From the NCBI GenBank assembly GCA_024276465.1, contig JAJRXD010000025.1, positions 1 to 64,000 on the forward strand: DNA of 64,000 bases, given 5' to 3'. Source of the DNA: Deltaproteobacteria bacterium (lineage in GTDB: Bacteria; Desulfobacterota; WTBG01; CAIYCZ01; CAIRTM01). The notes under the pieces are model-generated. The model had not been told where the DNA came from. It searched no databases and was given only the letters and a program-made list of their open reading frames with translations. Each line of letters starts with the position of its first letter. Within the stretch, counting starts at the first letter, position 1. Positions 17,411 through 26,909 of this stretch are shown one piece after another. Both the position numbers and the translations under genes were made by a program.

Positions 17411-19618
17411 GTGTCAAAGATTATATTATCTGCTGCCATTAGAGGCGCTCATAAAATAGCATTTCGAGTTGAGAACAAATATTCTGAAGTTTTGAAAAAG
17501 CATGGGCCTGATCAGGAAATCGCATTTCCAAACACAGGCTATTTTCTGCCGATTATCTATTCCATGCTTGGGATTCCCGTAAAAACCCTGGGGGACTGTC
17601 AGCTTGTTTTTCAAAAGGCAAGGAAGCTCCTGCCACCGCTGGTTAAAGAAAATCATCATCTGCCATACCTTGCCCCGGGTCTTGATGCAGGCATGGCATC
17701 GCTTTTTTACCAGGAGATAGAGGAAGCTATTCGATATCTTGAGCAGCCTGACTTTTATCTGACCGGAGAGGATACCACGGATGATAATATCTGGCTTGGG
17801 GCGGCAAACGATATCATCCTCAGAAAGCGGGGAGTGGAATTTGTTGATGGGCGCGCGCCAGGGTTTGCTGCTATTGTTGGAGCAGCTCCGGACAGGGAGA
17901 CCGCAAAGAAAATAGCCGAGGAACTTCAGCTTAAAAACCTCTATGTGTTTATGGCATCAAACGACAGCGGAACCAGCTTTTCAGAACAGCTTGTTGATGC
18001 GGGAGTTCAGATAGGATGGAATACCAGGCTTGTGTCCTTTGGGCCTGATATCTCTGCTGCGGTGTTTGCACTTGGCTTTGCCACACGCGCTGCCATGGCC
18101 TTTGGCGGTGTTAAGCCCGGCGATTTCAGAAAAAATCTTATTTATAATAAAGACAGAATTTTTGCTTTTGTAATGGCCATGGGATTTGTAACAGATGAGT
18201 GGTATGCCACAGCAGCAGGCTGCATCAACTTTGGCTTTCCGGTTATAGCTGATACGCCCATACCGGAAGTGCTTCCTACCGGAATATGCACATATGAGCA
18301 CGTGGTATCCAATGTGCCGCATGATCAGATGGTTTCAAAGGCGATTGAGGTTCGGGGTCTTAAGGTTGCTGTAACAGAAGTTCCGATTCCTGTTGCATAC
18401 GGTCCTGCATTTGAAGGTGAAAGGGTGCGGGGTGATGATATTTATTTTGAATGCGGAGGAGGCCGAACTCAGATGGTGGAGTTTTCGGTCCTGAAGGAGA
18501 TGAATGAGGTTGAGGACGGCAAAATTGAAGTTTTAGGGACTGATATCCCGGATATTAAACCTGGCACCAAACTGCCGTTTGCAATATATGTTGAACTGGC
18601 AGGGCGCCAGATGCAGGAGGATTTCCTCCCTATACTTGAACGGCAGATTCACCACCTGATCAACTATGCCCAGGGCCTGATGCATATAGGGCAGCGCGAT
18701 ATTTCCTGGATAAGGCTGGCTAAACAGGCAGTTGAGAAGGGGTTTACTTTTGCAGACATTGGAAAGATACTGCATGCCATGTTCCATAAGGATTTTGGAG
18801 CTATTGTTGATAAGGTACAGGTTACCTTAACAACCGATGAAGCCAGGGTGACTGAAATTCTGAAGGAGGCTCGCGACACATTTAAAAAGCGCGATGCCAG
18901 GATCGCTGATCTTTCTGATGAAGCTGAGGGCACATATTATTCCTGCACTTTGTGTCAGTCCTTTGCCCCTTCACATGTATGTGTGGTTACACCTGAACGG
19001 ACAGGCCTGTGCGGTGCCTATAACTGGCTTGACTGTAAGGCAGCCTTTGAGATAAACCCGACAGGCCCCAACCAGCCTATTGAGAAGGGAGAAGTTCTGG
19101 ATGAACGTTTAGGAAAGTGGACCGGTGTTAATGAGTTTGTAAGGCAGGCTTCACGCGGCAAAGTGGAAAATGTCAGTGCGTACAGCATAATGACGGATCC
19201 CATGACCTCCTGCGGCTGTTTTGAGTGTATTGCGGCTTTTTTAGACAAATGCAATGGTATTATGACTGTGGACAGGGATTTCAGAGGTGACAGCACACCG
19301 TGTGGTATGAAATTTACTACTCTTGCCGGATCAGCTGGCGGCGGTGGAGTGACCCCTGGTTTTGTTGGTCACAGCAAGCATTATATTGGCTCCAAAAAGT
19401 TTATAAAAGCAGAAGGCGGAATCAAGCGCCTGGTATGGATGCCAAAGGCCCTTAAAGAAGAGCTGAAAGAGAAGATAAATCAACGTGGCAGTGAAACTGG
19501 AGTGGAAAACCTTGCTGACATGATTGCAGATGAAACGATTGGGATGACCCAGGAAGAGATTCTGCCCTTTCTGAAAGAGAAAAAACATCCGGCCCTTGAG
19601 ATGGAACCAATGGTCTGA
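17411..19618 (+). CDS. acsB: Acetyl-CoA synthase (CO-methylating)
   Basis: 735 residues starting at GTG 17411 after AAGAAGGAGAT. It is the alpha subunit that combines CO from AcsA, the methyl group from CFeSP and CoA into acetyl-CoA at the A-cluster. Likely A-cluster ligands are visible: Cys512 and Cys515 in CTLCQSFAPSHVC, and the Cys601-Gly-Cys603 pair plus Cys606 in CGCFEC for the distal nickel. The N-terminal half has LGFATRAAMAFGG, the AcsA-facing channel domain. Length matches bacterial AcsB (~730). TGA stop followed by TAA. Confidence 0.97.
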   Translation: MSKIILSAAIRGAHKIAFRVENKYSEVLKKHGPDQEIAFPNTGYFLPIIYSMLGIPVKTLGDCQLVFQKARKLLPPLVKENHHLPYLAPGLDAGMASLFYQEIEEAIRYLEQPDFYLTGEDTTDDNIWLGAANDIILRKRGVEFVDGRAPGFAAIVGAAPDRETAKKIAEELQLKNLYVFMASNDSGTSFSEQLVDAGVQIGWNTRLVSFGPDISAAVFALGFATRAAMAFGGVKPGDFRKNLIYNKDRIFAFVMAMGFVTDEWYATAAGCINFGFPVIADTPIPEVLPTGICTYEHVVSNVPHDQMVSKAIEVRGLKVAVTEVPIPVAYGPAFEGERVRGDDIYFECGGGRTQMVEFSVLKEMNEVEDGKIEVLGTDIPDIKPGTKLPFAIYVELAGRQMQEDFLPILERQIHHLINYAQGLMHIGQRDISWIRLAKQAVEKGFTFADIGKILHAMFHKDFGAIVDKVQVTLTTDEARVTEILKEARDTFKKRDARIADLSDEAEGTYYSCTLCQSFAPSHVCVVTPERTGLCGAYNWLDCKAAFEINPTGPNQPIEKGEVLDERLGKWTGVNEFVRQASRGKVENVSAYSIMTDPMTSCGCFECIAAFLDKCNGIMTVDRDFRGDSTPCGMKFTTLAGSAGGGGVTPGFVGHSKHYIGSKKFIKAEGGIKRLVWMPKALKEELKEKINQRGSETGVENLADMIADETIGMTQEEILPFLKEKKHPALEMEPMV

Positions 19619-19671
19619 TAACAAATAATAAAAAAATTAAAACCATTCAAAAAAGATAACAGGAGGTAACT

Positions 19672-21021
19672 ATGGCGCTTTCCGGAATTCAAATCTTTAA
19701 AATGCTCCCCAATACGAACTGCCAGGAGTGCGGGGTTCCAACATGCATGGCTTTTGCAATGAAACTTGCGGCTGGTCAGGCAGAGCTTGATTCCTGCCCG
19801 TATGTTTCAGATGAGGCAAGGGAAAAGCTGGAGGAGGCCTCAGCTCCCCCTATCCGGCCGGTGGTTATAGGAACAGGGGACAGTGCACTTAAGGTTGGAG
19901 GAGAAACAGTAATTTTCAGGCATGAAAAAACTTTTGTAAATAAACCCGGTATCGGGCTTTTAATAACCGACACCATGGATGAGGCTGAAGTAGATAAAAA
20001 ACTTAAAACATTCAAAGAGCTTGAATATGACAGAGTCGGCATGAAACTTAAGGCAGACATAGTGGCATTAAAGGATACTTCCGGTGACCCTGAAAAATTT
20101 TTAAAGCTTGTTGAAAAGGTAAAAAATATGGGGCTGACCACCCTGGTGTTAATGAGCGATAAACCAGAGGTTCTTGCAAAAGCGGTTAAAGCTGCAGGAG
20201 ACATCAGGCCTCTGATCTATGCAGCTACTGATGAAAATGTGGAAGAGCTTGGAAAACTTGCTCTTGAAAACAACTGCCCGATCGCAGTCCGGGGGAAAGA
20301 CCTGGAAAATGCTGCTGAGCTGACCTCAAAGCTTGCCGATATGAAGCTGAAAGATATAGTTATTGATACAGGAGCCCGGGAGATCAGGCAGGCATTCCAG
20401 GACCACATTGCTGTTAGAAGGGCGGCTCTGGTTGACAAGTTCCGGCCCCTTGGATTTCCTACAATTGTTTTCCCCTGTGATATGACGGATGATCCCATAC
20501 AGGAAACTGTTTTTGCTTCAACCTTTATCCCGAAATATGGCGGTATTATAATACTGTCTGAAGTGGATGGCCATAACCTGTTCCCCCTGTCTGTCCAGCG
20601 AATGAACATCTATACAGATCCGCAGAGACCAATGGCGACCACGGAGGGAATTTATGAGATAAACAATCCTGATGAAAACTCACCTGTTCTGATAACAAGT
20701 AATTTTGCCCTGACATACTTTATCGTATCTGGCGAAGTGGAATCAAGCCGGGTGCCATCCTGGCTGCTTATCAAGGATACTGAGGGCCTGTCTGTACTGA
20801 CTGCCTGGGCAGCGGGCAAATTTGTAGCTGATGCCATTGCCCCTTTTGTGAAAAAGTGCGGGATTGAAGATAAAATAAAGCATAGAAAAATTGTTATTCC
20901 AGGTGCAGCGGCTACCATAAGCGGTGATCTGGATGAGGAGCTTACTGACTGGGAGGTTCAAATCGGACCAAGAGAGGGAGCACACATAACCCCGTTTTTA
21001 AAGAACTGGAAGGCTGCGTAA
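19672..21021 (+). CDS. acsC: Corrinoid/iron-sulfur protein large subunit (CFeSP gamma)
   Basis: 449 residues with AGGAGG ahead of ATG 19672. The N-terminal 4Fe-4S module has the spacing C17-x2-C20-x4-C25-x16-C42 (NCQECGVPTC ... DSC). A TIM barrel and a C-terminal cobamide-binding domain (GDLDEELTDWEVQIGPREG) follow. It accepts the methyl group from methyl-THF through AcsE and passes it to AcsB, and its low-potential cluster is used by AcsV for reactivation. Confidence 0.96.
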   Translation: MALSGIQIFKMLPNTNCQECGVPTCMAFAMKLAAGQAELDSCPYVSDEAREKLEEASAPPIRPVVIGTGDSALKVGGETVIFRHEKTFVNKPGIGLLITDTMDEAEVDKKLKTFKELEYDRVGMKLKADIVALKDTSGDPEKFLKLVEKVKNMGLTTLVLMSDKPEVLAKAVKAAGDIRPLIYAATDENVEELGKLALENNCPIAVRGKDLENAAELTSKLADMKLKDIVIDTGAREIRQAFQDHIAVRRAALVDKFRPLGFPTIVFPCDMTDDPIQETVFASTFIPKYGGIIILSEVDGHNLFPLSVQRMNIYTDPQRPMATTEGIYEINNPDENSPVLITSNFALTYFIVSGEVESSRVPSWLLIKDTEGLSVLTAWAAGKFVADAIAPFVKKCGIEDKIKHRKIVIPGAAATISGDLDEELTDWEVQIGPREGAHITPFLKNWKAA

Positions 21022-21081
21022 GGCACCCTTAACTCAATGATGAAAAATTTATAACAGAGTTTAGAGGAGGATCATAAAATC

Positions 21082-21969
21082 ATGATTGTATCAATTGCAG
21101 AAAGCATAAACATTATGTCAAAAACCATTGGCCCTGCCATGAAGGAAAAAGACCCAAAGCCGATACAGGCAATGGCAATATCTGAGGCAGAGGCTGGTGC
21201 AACATTTCTGGATGTGAATATCGGGCCTGCAAGAAAAGGCGGAGCAGAGATGATGGAATGGCTTGTTAAGACAATACATGAAGTGGTGGATCTGCCGCTT
21301 TCACTTGACACCACTAATCTCGAGGCTATGGAGGCTGGTTTGAAGGCGCATCAAAAAGGCGGGCGCCCCCTTGTTAATTCTGTGTCCTGTCAGGCAGACC
21401 GTATTGATCCGGGTCTGGATATGGTGAAAAAATACGGAGCGCTCATGGTTGGTCTTCTCTGGGGGACTGACGGCATGCCGCGAGATGTAAACGAGAGGGC
21501 TTCGCTGGCAGTTGATATTATTTACAAGGCAAATGAAAAGGGTATTCCAAATGAAGATATCTTCATTGATCCGATTGCCACGCCAGTAAGCGGAGAGATT
21601 AATCAGGTTCTTGCCTGTACTGAATTTATGGGTATGCTCAAGGACATTGGCCCGGGATGCAAATCAACTGTTGGTCTGTCAAACGTCTCAAACGGCGCAC
21701 CTGATGAGCTGAGGCCGGCATTAAACAGGCCGTACCTGCTGATGCTGAAAAAACAGGGCCTGTATTCAGCCATAGTTGATGCCTATGATAAAGAGCTTAT
21801 GGCGATCTGCAAAGGCGAGATGCCTGAACTTGATGCTATTGTGGAGAAGGTAATGGATGGAGTGGAAGTAGATATGGCAAGCCTGTCAGAAAAGGAACAG
21901 CAGTATGCCAAGACGGTAAACGTTCTTATGGGTAAATCCCTTTATTCTGATTCCTGGCTGGAAATTTAG
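21082..21969 (+). CDS. acsE: Methyl-THF:corrinoid Fe-S protein methyltransferase
   Basis: 295 residues, ATG 21082 behind AGGAGG. It is a pterin-binding TIM barrel that moves the methyl group of methyl-THF to cob(I)alamin of AcsCD. Family segments are GATFLDVNIGPAR near residue 50, DTTNLEAMEAGL near 75, and STVGLSNVSNGAP near 195 with the Asn used for pterin protonation. Length is slightly above the clostridial ~262 aa. It is the last core pathway gene before a 240-bp gap and the electron-transfer genes. Confidence 0.95.
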   Translation: MIVSIAESINIMSKTIGPAMKEKDPKPIQAMAISEAEAGATFLDVNIGPARKGGAEMMEWLVKTIHEVVDLPLSLDTTNLEAMEAGLKAHQKGGRPLVNSVSCQADRIDPGLDMVKKYGALMVGLLWGTDGMPRDVNERASLAVDIIYKANEKGIPNEDIFIDPIATPVSGEINQVLACTEFMGMLKDIGPGCKSTVGLSNVSNGAPDELRPALNRPYLLMLKKQGLYSAIVDAYDKELMAICKGEMPELDAIVEKVMDGVEVDMASLSEKEQQYAKTVNVLMGKSLYSDSWLEI

Positions 21970-22006
21970 AAAAGACAGAACAGAGCACCGGTGAATATCT
22001 CTCAAC

Positions 22007-22025
22007 CCCCGCCCGCAGGGCGGGG
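22007..22025 (+). repeat. Strong GC hairpin between acsE and the cytochrome b gene
   Basis: CCCCGCCC and GGGCGGGG pair perfectly around a 3-nt loop in the 240-bp gap 21970-22209. No T-run follows, so it is more likely a processing/stability hairpin or REP-like palindrome than a terminator. The gap contains no gene. Confidence 0.5.
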
Positions 22026-22209
22026 AGTTTCTCCTGAGCGCCAGGTCAAAAAATATTCCCAGATCTTTTTCCTGCTTTCAATTACTTTGAGCGCTTTTTA
22101 ACCATAAATGTTTTTCTAAACGACAAAATGTACAGGGCAGACAGCTTGCCAGCTTTCAATTATCCCAGTTTGACAAATTTCCCTGTCTTTTCCCCCGGGA
22201 GATCCCATT

Positions 22210-22887
22210 ATGTATGATTTGGCTCGGGGGCCCTTGATGTGGGCCGCCTTTATAATTTTTACCGGAGGTGTAATATACAGGTCTGTTCAGTTATTTATGC
22301 TGACCAGAAAAAAAGACCGCAGTTTTTATACCTCACAAAGTCTCAAAAAACAGGACTCCGGCAAATATTCCTCTGAGGAGAAAAAACTGGAACTGCTTGT
22401 CTCCTTTCAAAACACCCTCATTGGGAAGCACCCTGTTATGGCCCTGATTTCGACTGTTTTTCATTTCTGCCTTTTTGTTGTTCCGGTTTTTCTTTTTGCT
22501 CATAACCTGGTGCTTTTTGAGTCCTGGGGCTTTGTTCTTGTGAGCCTTCCTGACTCTGTATGTGATATCCTTACAATCATTTTCCTTTTCTGTGCAGTTT
22601 TTTTTCTTGTCCGTCGTCTCGTTGTTCCCAAGGTTCAGGCTGTTTCAACACCCTATGATTTTCTTCTTCTCCTTATAACCGCGGCGCCTTTTTTGACAGG
22701 CCTGTTTGCCTACCATCAGTGGTTTGACTATAATACTGTTCTTATAATTCATATTCTGGCAGGGGAAGTGATGGTGGCTGCCATACCCTTTACCAAACTG
22801 GGGCATATGGTTTTCTTCTTTTTTGTCAGAATCCTTATTGGAAGCGAGTACAGTTTCGGGCGTGGAAGCAGAACATGGATAACATAG
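22210..22887 (+). CDS. NarI/HmcE-like membrane cytochrome b subunit
   Basis: 225 residues with about five membrane helices (residues ~8-28, ~75-98, ~105-130, ~145-165, ~180-205). Histidines placed as in the NarI/DsrM/HmcE family could ligate two b haems (GKHPVM, FHFC, and KLGHMV near 195). The closing GSEYSFGRGSRTW is characteristic of the TmcC/HmcE type. Such subunits pass electrons between membrane quinone or periplasmic cytochromes and a cytoplasmic HdrC/D-like Fe-S protein, and the next gene encodes one. The ribosome site is GGGAG. It begins the electron-transfer part of the operon. Confidence 0.82.
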   Translation: MYDLARGPLMWAAFIIFTGGVIYRSVQLFMLTRKKDRSFYTSQSLKKQDSGKYSSEEKKLELLVSFQNTLIGKHPVMALISTVFHFCLFVVPVFLFAHNLVLFESWGFVLVSLPDSVCDILTIIFLFCAVFFLVRRLVVPKVQAVSTPYDFLLLLITAAPFLTGLFAYHQWFDYNTVLIIHILAGEVMVAAIPFTKLGHMVFFFFVRILIGSEYSFGRGSRTWIT

Positions 22888-22935
22888 GAAGAAGTAGAGA
22901 CGCAAAATCTTGCGTCCGTACAGGAGTTAAAAATT

Positions 22936-23358
22936 TTGAGTGAAAATATGAAAACTGTTGATACAAAAAAAATCAAAGACATGCTTAAAATGAAAAAGGC
23001 AAGGATGAAACTCAGTCTTTCAGCCTGTGCAAGCTGCAGTATTTGCGCGGAAAGCTGTTTTCTCTTTATGAGCAAAGATAAAGATCCGCAGTACATGCCT
23101 TCCTACAAGGTTGTTAATTCCCTGGGAAAACTTTATAAAAAAAGAGGAAAAGTTGACCGTTTGTTTCTGGAGAAGATGAGAGATCTTATATGGAAAAACT
23201 GCGTGCTGTGTGAGCGCTGTTACTGTCCGTTTGGGATTGATATTCCCGGAATGATTGCTTTTGCCAGAAGCATTTGCCGGTCCCAGGGCATCTCCGGGGT
23301 TTATCCCCATACTCTTGGCGCACCTGAGGAAGAATATTCCAAAAACGAAACCGGATAA
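22936..23358 (+). CDS. HdrC/HmcF-like two-cluster ferredoxin subunit
   Basis: 140 residues from TTG 22936 (AGGAG nine bases before) or ATG 22948. Two cysteine groups, CASCSICAESC (~34-44) and CVLCERCYCP (~94-103), match 4Fe-4S binding in HdrC and in the N-terminal part of HmcF/TmcB. The CCG (HdrB/D) domain found in full-length HmcF is absent, so this is a short electron-relay form. Genomic context puts it between the membrane cytochrome b and metV, suggesting that it carries electrons between the membrane and methylene-THF reductase on the cytoplasmic side. Confidence 0.8.
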   Translation: MSENMKTVDTKKIKDMLKMKKARMKLSLSACASCSICAESCFLFMSKDKDPQYMPSYKVVNSLGKLYKKRGKVDRLFLEKMRDLIWKNCVLCERCYCPFGIDIPGMIAFARSICRSQGISGVYPHTLGAPEEEYSKNETG

Positions 23359-23387
23359 ATCCCTAATTTTTTTAATGGAGTTGAAAA

Positions 23388-24068
23388 ATGATTAAATCAA
23401 AAGCAAAACCCCTGGAAGAGATTAAGGAGATGCTTAAGGGCTACAAAAGGGTTCTCAATACCGGATGTGGCGGCTGTGCGTCTGTCTGCCTTGCGGGCGG
23501 CATGAAAGAGGTGGATGGTTTAAATACAAAATTGTCTGTTTCCTTTAAAGGAGACGGTGTTAGGTTTAAGGTAGACGGGTTTACTGTTGAGCGTCAATGT
23601 GAAATGGAATTTCTGGCTGAACTGGATCAGATGGTGGAACACTATGATGCTATCCTGTCCATGGCCTGTGGTGCAGGGGTCCAGTTCCTTGCAGAGCGTT
23701 ATCCGGACAAACCTGTTTTTCCTGCTGTAAACACGGCCTTTATCGGTGTTAACAGGGATCTGGGCTGGTATGAGGAGCGCTGCAAATCCTGCGGCGATTG
23801 CGTGCTGGGAATAACCGGCGGAATATGCCCGGTGGCCATGTGTGCAAAAGGACTTTTTAACGGACCCTGCGGTGGGCCTCAGGATGGACACTGTGAGGTG
23901 GACAAGGATATTCCCTGTGCATGGGTGAACATCTATGAACGCCTCAAGGCACAGGGCAGGCTGAACAATATATATAAACTGTATACGGCACGGGAGTGGG
24001 AAGATCAGATCCAGGGGCGCATTGTGCTTGAAGCATATAAAAGCAGATATGTTGAAGATGTGAAATAA
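23388..24068 (+). CDS. metV: MetV, methylene-THF reductase zinc/Fe-S partner subunit
   Basis: 226 residues, ATG after TGGAG. The C-terminal part holds the MetV cysteine cluster (CKSCGDCVLGITGGICPVAMC, split at ~141-162, then GLFNGPCGG). The N-terminal part has CGGCASVC and an MACGAGVQFLAERYP segment. MetV binds MetF in acetogens and provides an electron-entry cluster. It sits directly upstream of metF, as in acetogens. Confidence 0.9.
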   Translation: MIKSKAKPLEEIKEMLKGYKRVLNTGCGGCASVCLAGGMKEVDGLNTKLSVSFKGDGVRFKVDGFTVERQCEMEFLAELDQMVEHYDAILSMACGAGVQFLAERYPDKPVFPAVNTAFIGVNRDLGWYEERCKSCGDCVLGITGGICPVAMCAKGLFNGPCGGPQDGHCEVDKDIPCAWVNIYERLKAQGRLNNIYKLYTAREWEDQIQGRIVLEAYKSRYVEDVK

Positions 24069-24094
24069 AATTATACTTAAAAATTTCATGAAAA

Positions 24095-24145
24095 ACATGG
24101 AACCACAGAGCTCACAGAGAACAAACTCTGAGCTCTCAAAAACAT
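24095..24145. repeat. Dispersed CCACAGAGxTCACAGAG repeat, copy 1
   Basis: The metV-metF gap contains AACCACAGAGCTCACAGAG followed by an imperfect inverse (CTCTGAGCTC). A second copy lies at 32997-33042 before the cupin gene. It is a dispersed intergenic repeat that forms a hairpin. Confidence 0.5.
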
Positions 24146-24224
24146 CCAACTCTTTGATTTTTCAGACAAATCTCTGCGGTTTGTTTTTGACAATACACGT
24201 TTGACAATAAAAGGGGCTGTACAA

Positions 24225-25148
24225 ATGAAATCAGGAAGCAATTTAGAAAAGATTTTAGCGGAAGGTAAATTTGCCGTGACCGGAGAGCTGGGTCCTCCGC
24301 GTGGAGCTAATGCAGGTACTATTAAAGATAAGGCACAGCATCTTAAAGGAATGGTTGATTCTGTTAATATAACAGATAACCAGACTGCGGTTGTTCGCAT
24401 GTCAAGCATGGCAGCTTCTACCCTGCTGGTAAAAGAGGGCATGGAACCAAATTACCAGATGGTGTGCAGGGACAGAAACAGGATTGCAATGCAGTCTGAT
24501 ATTTTGGGTGCATATGCACTGGGGATAAGGAATATGCTTTGCCTCTCAGGAGACCACCAGCTTTTTGGCGATCATCCCAAAAGCAGAAAAGTTTTTGATA
24601 TTGATTCCATACAGCTTGTCAGTATGGTGAAAAAAATGAGAGATGAAGGGAAATTTCTAAACGGGGAAGAAATAGCAGACCCGCCCAGGATGTTTATCGG
24701 GGCTGCTGCCAATCCTTTTGGGGAGCCATATGAGTTCAGGGTGCACAGGCTCGCAAAAAAAATAGAAGCTGGTGCTGATTTTATTCAGACGCAGTGCATA
24801 TATAACATGGAAAGATTCAGGGAGTGGATCAAACAGGCAAATGACATGGGTCTTACTGAAAAAGTATATATCCTTGCAGGAGTTACTCCCATGAAGGCTC
24901 TTGGTATGGCAAGGTACATGCAGAAAAATGTTCCGGGAATGGATGTTCCCGACTGGGTGATAAAGCGCCTGCAGGGAGTTGAAAAGAAGAAACAGGCGGG
25001 AGAGGGAATTGCAATCTGCTGCGAACAGATAGAGGAATTCAGGGAGATGAAAGGCGTTGCAGGGGTGCACCTGATGGCAATTGAATGGGAGCACAGGGTG
25101 CCGGAGATAGTAGAAAAGGCAGGGCTGCTTCCGAGACCCACTGTGTAA
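24225..25148 (+). CDS. metF: Methylene-THF reductase MetF
   Basis: 307 residues from ATG 24225 behind AAAGGGG. A flavin TIM barrel of the MTHFR family that interconverts methylene-THF and methyl-THF. Visible are FAVTGELGPPRG near residue 15, NITDNQTAVVRMS (~53-65), LSGDHQLFGDHPKSR (~110-125) and the C-terminal GIAICCEQIEEFREM. It lacks the eukaryotic regulatory domain. It pairs with MetV upstream and lies among Hmc-like electron carriers, which argues for a ferredoxin/cytochrome-linked enzyme rather than a soluble NADH-only one. No NAD subunit is present. Confidence 0.95.
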   Translation: MKSGSNLEKILAEGKFAVTGELGPPRGANAGTIKDKAQHLKGMVDSVNITDNQTAVVRMSSMAASTLLVKEGMEPNYQMVCRDRNRIAMQSDILGAYALGIRNMLCLSGDHQLFGDHPKSRKVFDIDSIQLVSMVKKMRDEGKFLNGEEIADPPRMFIGAAANPFGEPYEFRVHRLAKKIEAGADFIQTQCIYNMERFREWIKQANDMGLTEKVYILAGVTPMKALGMARYMQKNVPGMDVPDWVIKRLQGVEKKKQAGEGIAICCEQIEEFREMKGVAGVHLMAIEWEHRVPEIVEKAGLLPRPTV

Positions 25149-25187
25149 AGCTTAAGAAGTTTGAAAAAAAGAAAAAAGGCAGATATT

Positions 25188-26888
25188 ATGAATAAGCGAA
25201 GGATTATTTCCTCAGTTGCTGCATTTCTTGGAATAGGTTTTTTTCTGTTTGCCGGAATAAAGAACCTGTACTCTGAAGAGGGAAAGGCCGGAGAAACCGG
25301 GGATGCAGCTCCTGCAGAAAAAAAAGCTGAAGAGTTAGCTGACCGCAGTGTTTTTATTTCCATTCCTGAAATATTCAAGGATCTGAAAAGGCCACCTGTA
25401 AAATTTAATCATGACAAACATTCCCGCGCACTGGAAAAAGAGGGCTGTGATAAGTGCCATCCCAGGGATAACAAAGAGAAACTTGTTTTTGAATTTCCTA
25501 AAGGCAGAGAGGATAAAGATCAGGAAGATCTCATGAATCTGTACCATGAAACCTGCATGGGCTGCCACAATGAAAGGATGGAACAGGGGGAGAGTGCCGG
25601 CGCAGTGACATGCGGGGAGTGTCATGTCATTGAAGAGGACTATCACAAAAAAGATTACCTGCCAATAATGCCCTCGTATTACGAGCCGCTGCGCGACACC
25701 TATCACCGGGACTGTATTTCCTGTCACCAGGATCCGGCAAAGGCTGTTGAGGAAGCCGGGGCTCTGGACTGGGCAGGATTTTATATGAAGGAAAAAGAGC
25801 AGATGATGCTGGACTGGCCGAAAGTTTACTTTGACCATTTTCTGCATGAAAAACACGAGAAAGCCCTGGATAACAAGTGCGAAAACTGCCATTACGTTTT
25901 TCTGATGTCTGCGGCAAACAGTTGCCAGGACTGGTTGATGGAAATACCGGAGGGGCAAAGCCTGACCGAAAGGAAAACAGCACATGCCAGGTGCATTAAC
26001 TGTCACATTGAGCTCAGGGACGAAAAAAAGAAGGCAGGGCCTGTTAATTGTAATGAATGTCATACCGGTACCTGGCGGACTGTTGAGGAGATGGCTGATG
26101 TTCCGCGCCTGAAGTGTGAACAGAAGGAAAAGTTCATTATTCAGATTGAAGAAGGCGCAAGGATGGATGGAGTTCCCTTTAACCATAAACTGCATGAGGA
26201 AAGCACAGTGTCATGCCAGACCTGTCACCATGACACTATGAAAACATGCGACTCATGTCATGCTCTGCAGGGAATCGAGGAGGGGGGTTTTGTAACTCTG
26301 GCAGAGGCTTATCATGAGCCTTCATCTCAATGGAGCTGTATTGGCTGCCATGAGTCTGAAAAAAAACGATCACAGTGCGCAGGCTGCCACAAGCACATGA
26401 GGGGTGGGCTTGTTGATGGAAGCTGTATTTCCTGCCACAGTGGTTCGCTGGACAGCCTTGAAAAAAGCAGAAAGATTGATTCCCCTGAGAATATTTTTCC
26501 GGAGGACCTGAAAGATGATATGGAGATTACAGTACTGGAAAAAGAGTATAAGCTTTCCAGGTTCCCTCATCTTGCAATTGTTAAAAAGCTGAATAACATT
26601 TTATCTGACAGCAGGCTGGCCAGATACTTTCACAAGGATGAAACGACCATATGCTCTGGATGTCATCATTACAGTCCTGTTGAGGCAAAAAAGAAGGTGC
26701 CCCTTTGCAGCACCTGTCACACTGTCAGGAAGGAACTTCAGAAGGCCGTGCCCACCCTGCTTGGAGCCTATCATCAGCAGTGTCTGGGCTGCCACAGGGA
26801 AATGGGAGAAAAAGAGGAAAAGATGCCCCAGGCCTGCAACGGGTGCCATGAGGAAAAGATCTCAGAACAGGCAAAAACCGGTTTGTAG
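25188..26888 (+). CDS. hmcA: 16-haem periplasmic cytochrome c (HmcA-like)
   Basis: 566 residues from ATG 25188 (an earlier TTG at 25161 lacks support). The N-terminal hydrophobic segment (~8-28) is a signal or anchor, so the protein is periplasmic. I count 16 CXXCH haem sites (CDKCH, CMGCH, CGECH, CISCH, CENCH, CINCH, CNECH, CQTCH, CDSCH, CIGCH, CAGCH, CISCH, CSGCH, CSTCH, CLGCH, CNGCH). The count and length both match the high-molecular-weight cytochrome HmcA of Desulfovibrio (16 haems, ~545 aa). It exchanges electrons with periplasmic c3 cytochromes and hands them to a membrane HmcB/C unit, here the next two genes. Confidence 0.93.
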   Translation: MNKRRIISSVAAFLGIGFFLFAGIKNLYSEEGKAGETGDAAPAEKKAEELADRSVFISIPEIFKDLKRPPVKFNHDKHSRALEKEGCDKCHPRDNKEKLVFEFPKGREDKDQEDLMNLYHETCMGCHNERMEQGESAGAVTCGECHVIEEDYHKKDYLPIMPSYYEPLRDTYHRDCISCHQDPAKAVEEAGALDWAGFYMKEKEQMMLDWPKVYFDHFLHEKHEKALDNKCENCHYVFLMSAANSCQDWLMEIPEGQSLTERKTAHARCINCHIELRDEKKKAGPVNCNECHTGTWRTVEEMADVPRLKCEQKEKFIIQIEEGARMDGVPFNHKLHEESTVSCQTCHHDTMKTCDSCHALQGIEEGGFVTLAEAYHEPSSQWSCIGCHESEKKRSQCAGCHKHMRGGLVDGSCISCHSGSLDSLEKSRKIDSPENIFPEDLKDDMEITVLEKEYKLSRFPHLAIVKKLNNILSDSRLARYFHKDETTICSGCHHYSPVEAKKKVPLCSTCHTVRKELQKAVPTLLGAYHQQCLGCHREMGEKEEKMPQACNGCHEEKISEQAKTGL

Positions 26889-26909
26889 ATATAAATATGA
26901 AATAATTAT

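Noticed and set aside
25335-26195. Minus-strand 286-codon frame opposite hmcA
   Set aside because: Antisense to the dense CXXCH cytochrome gene; no start signal.
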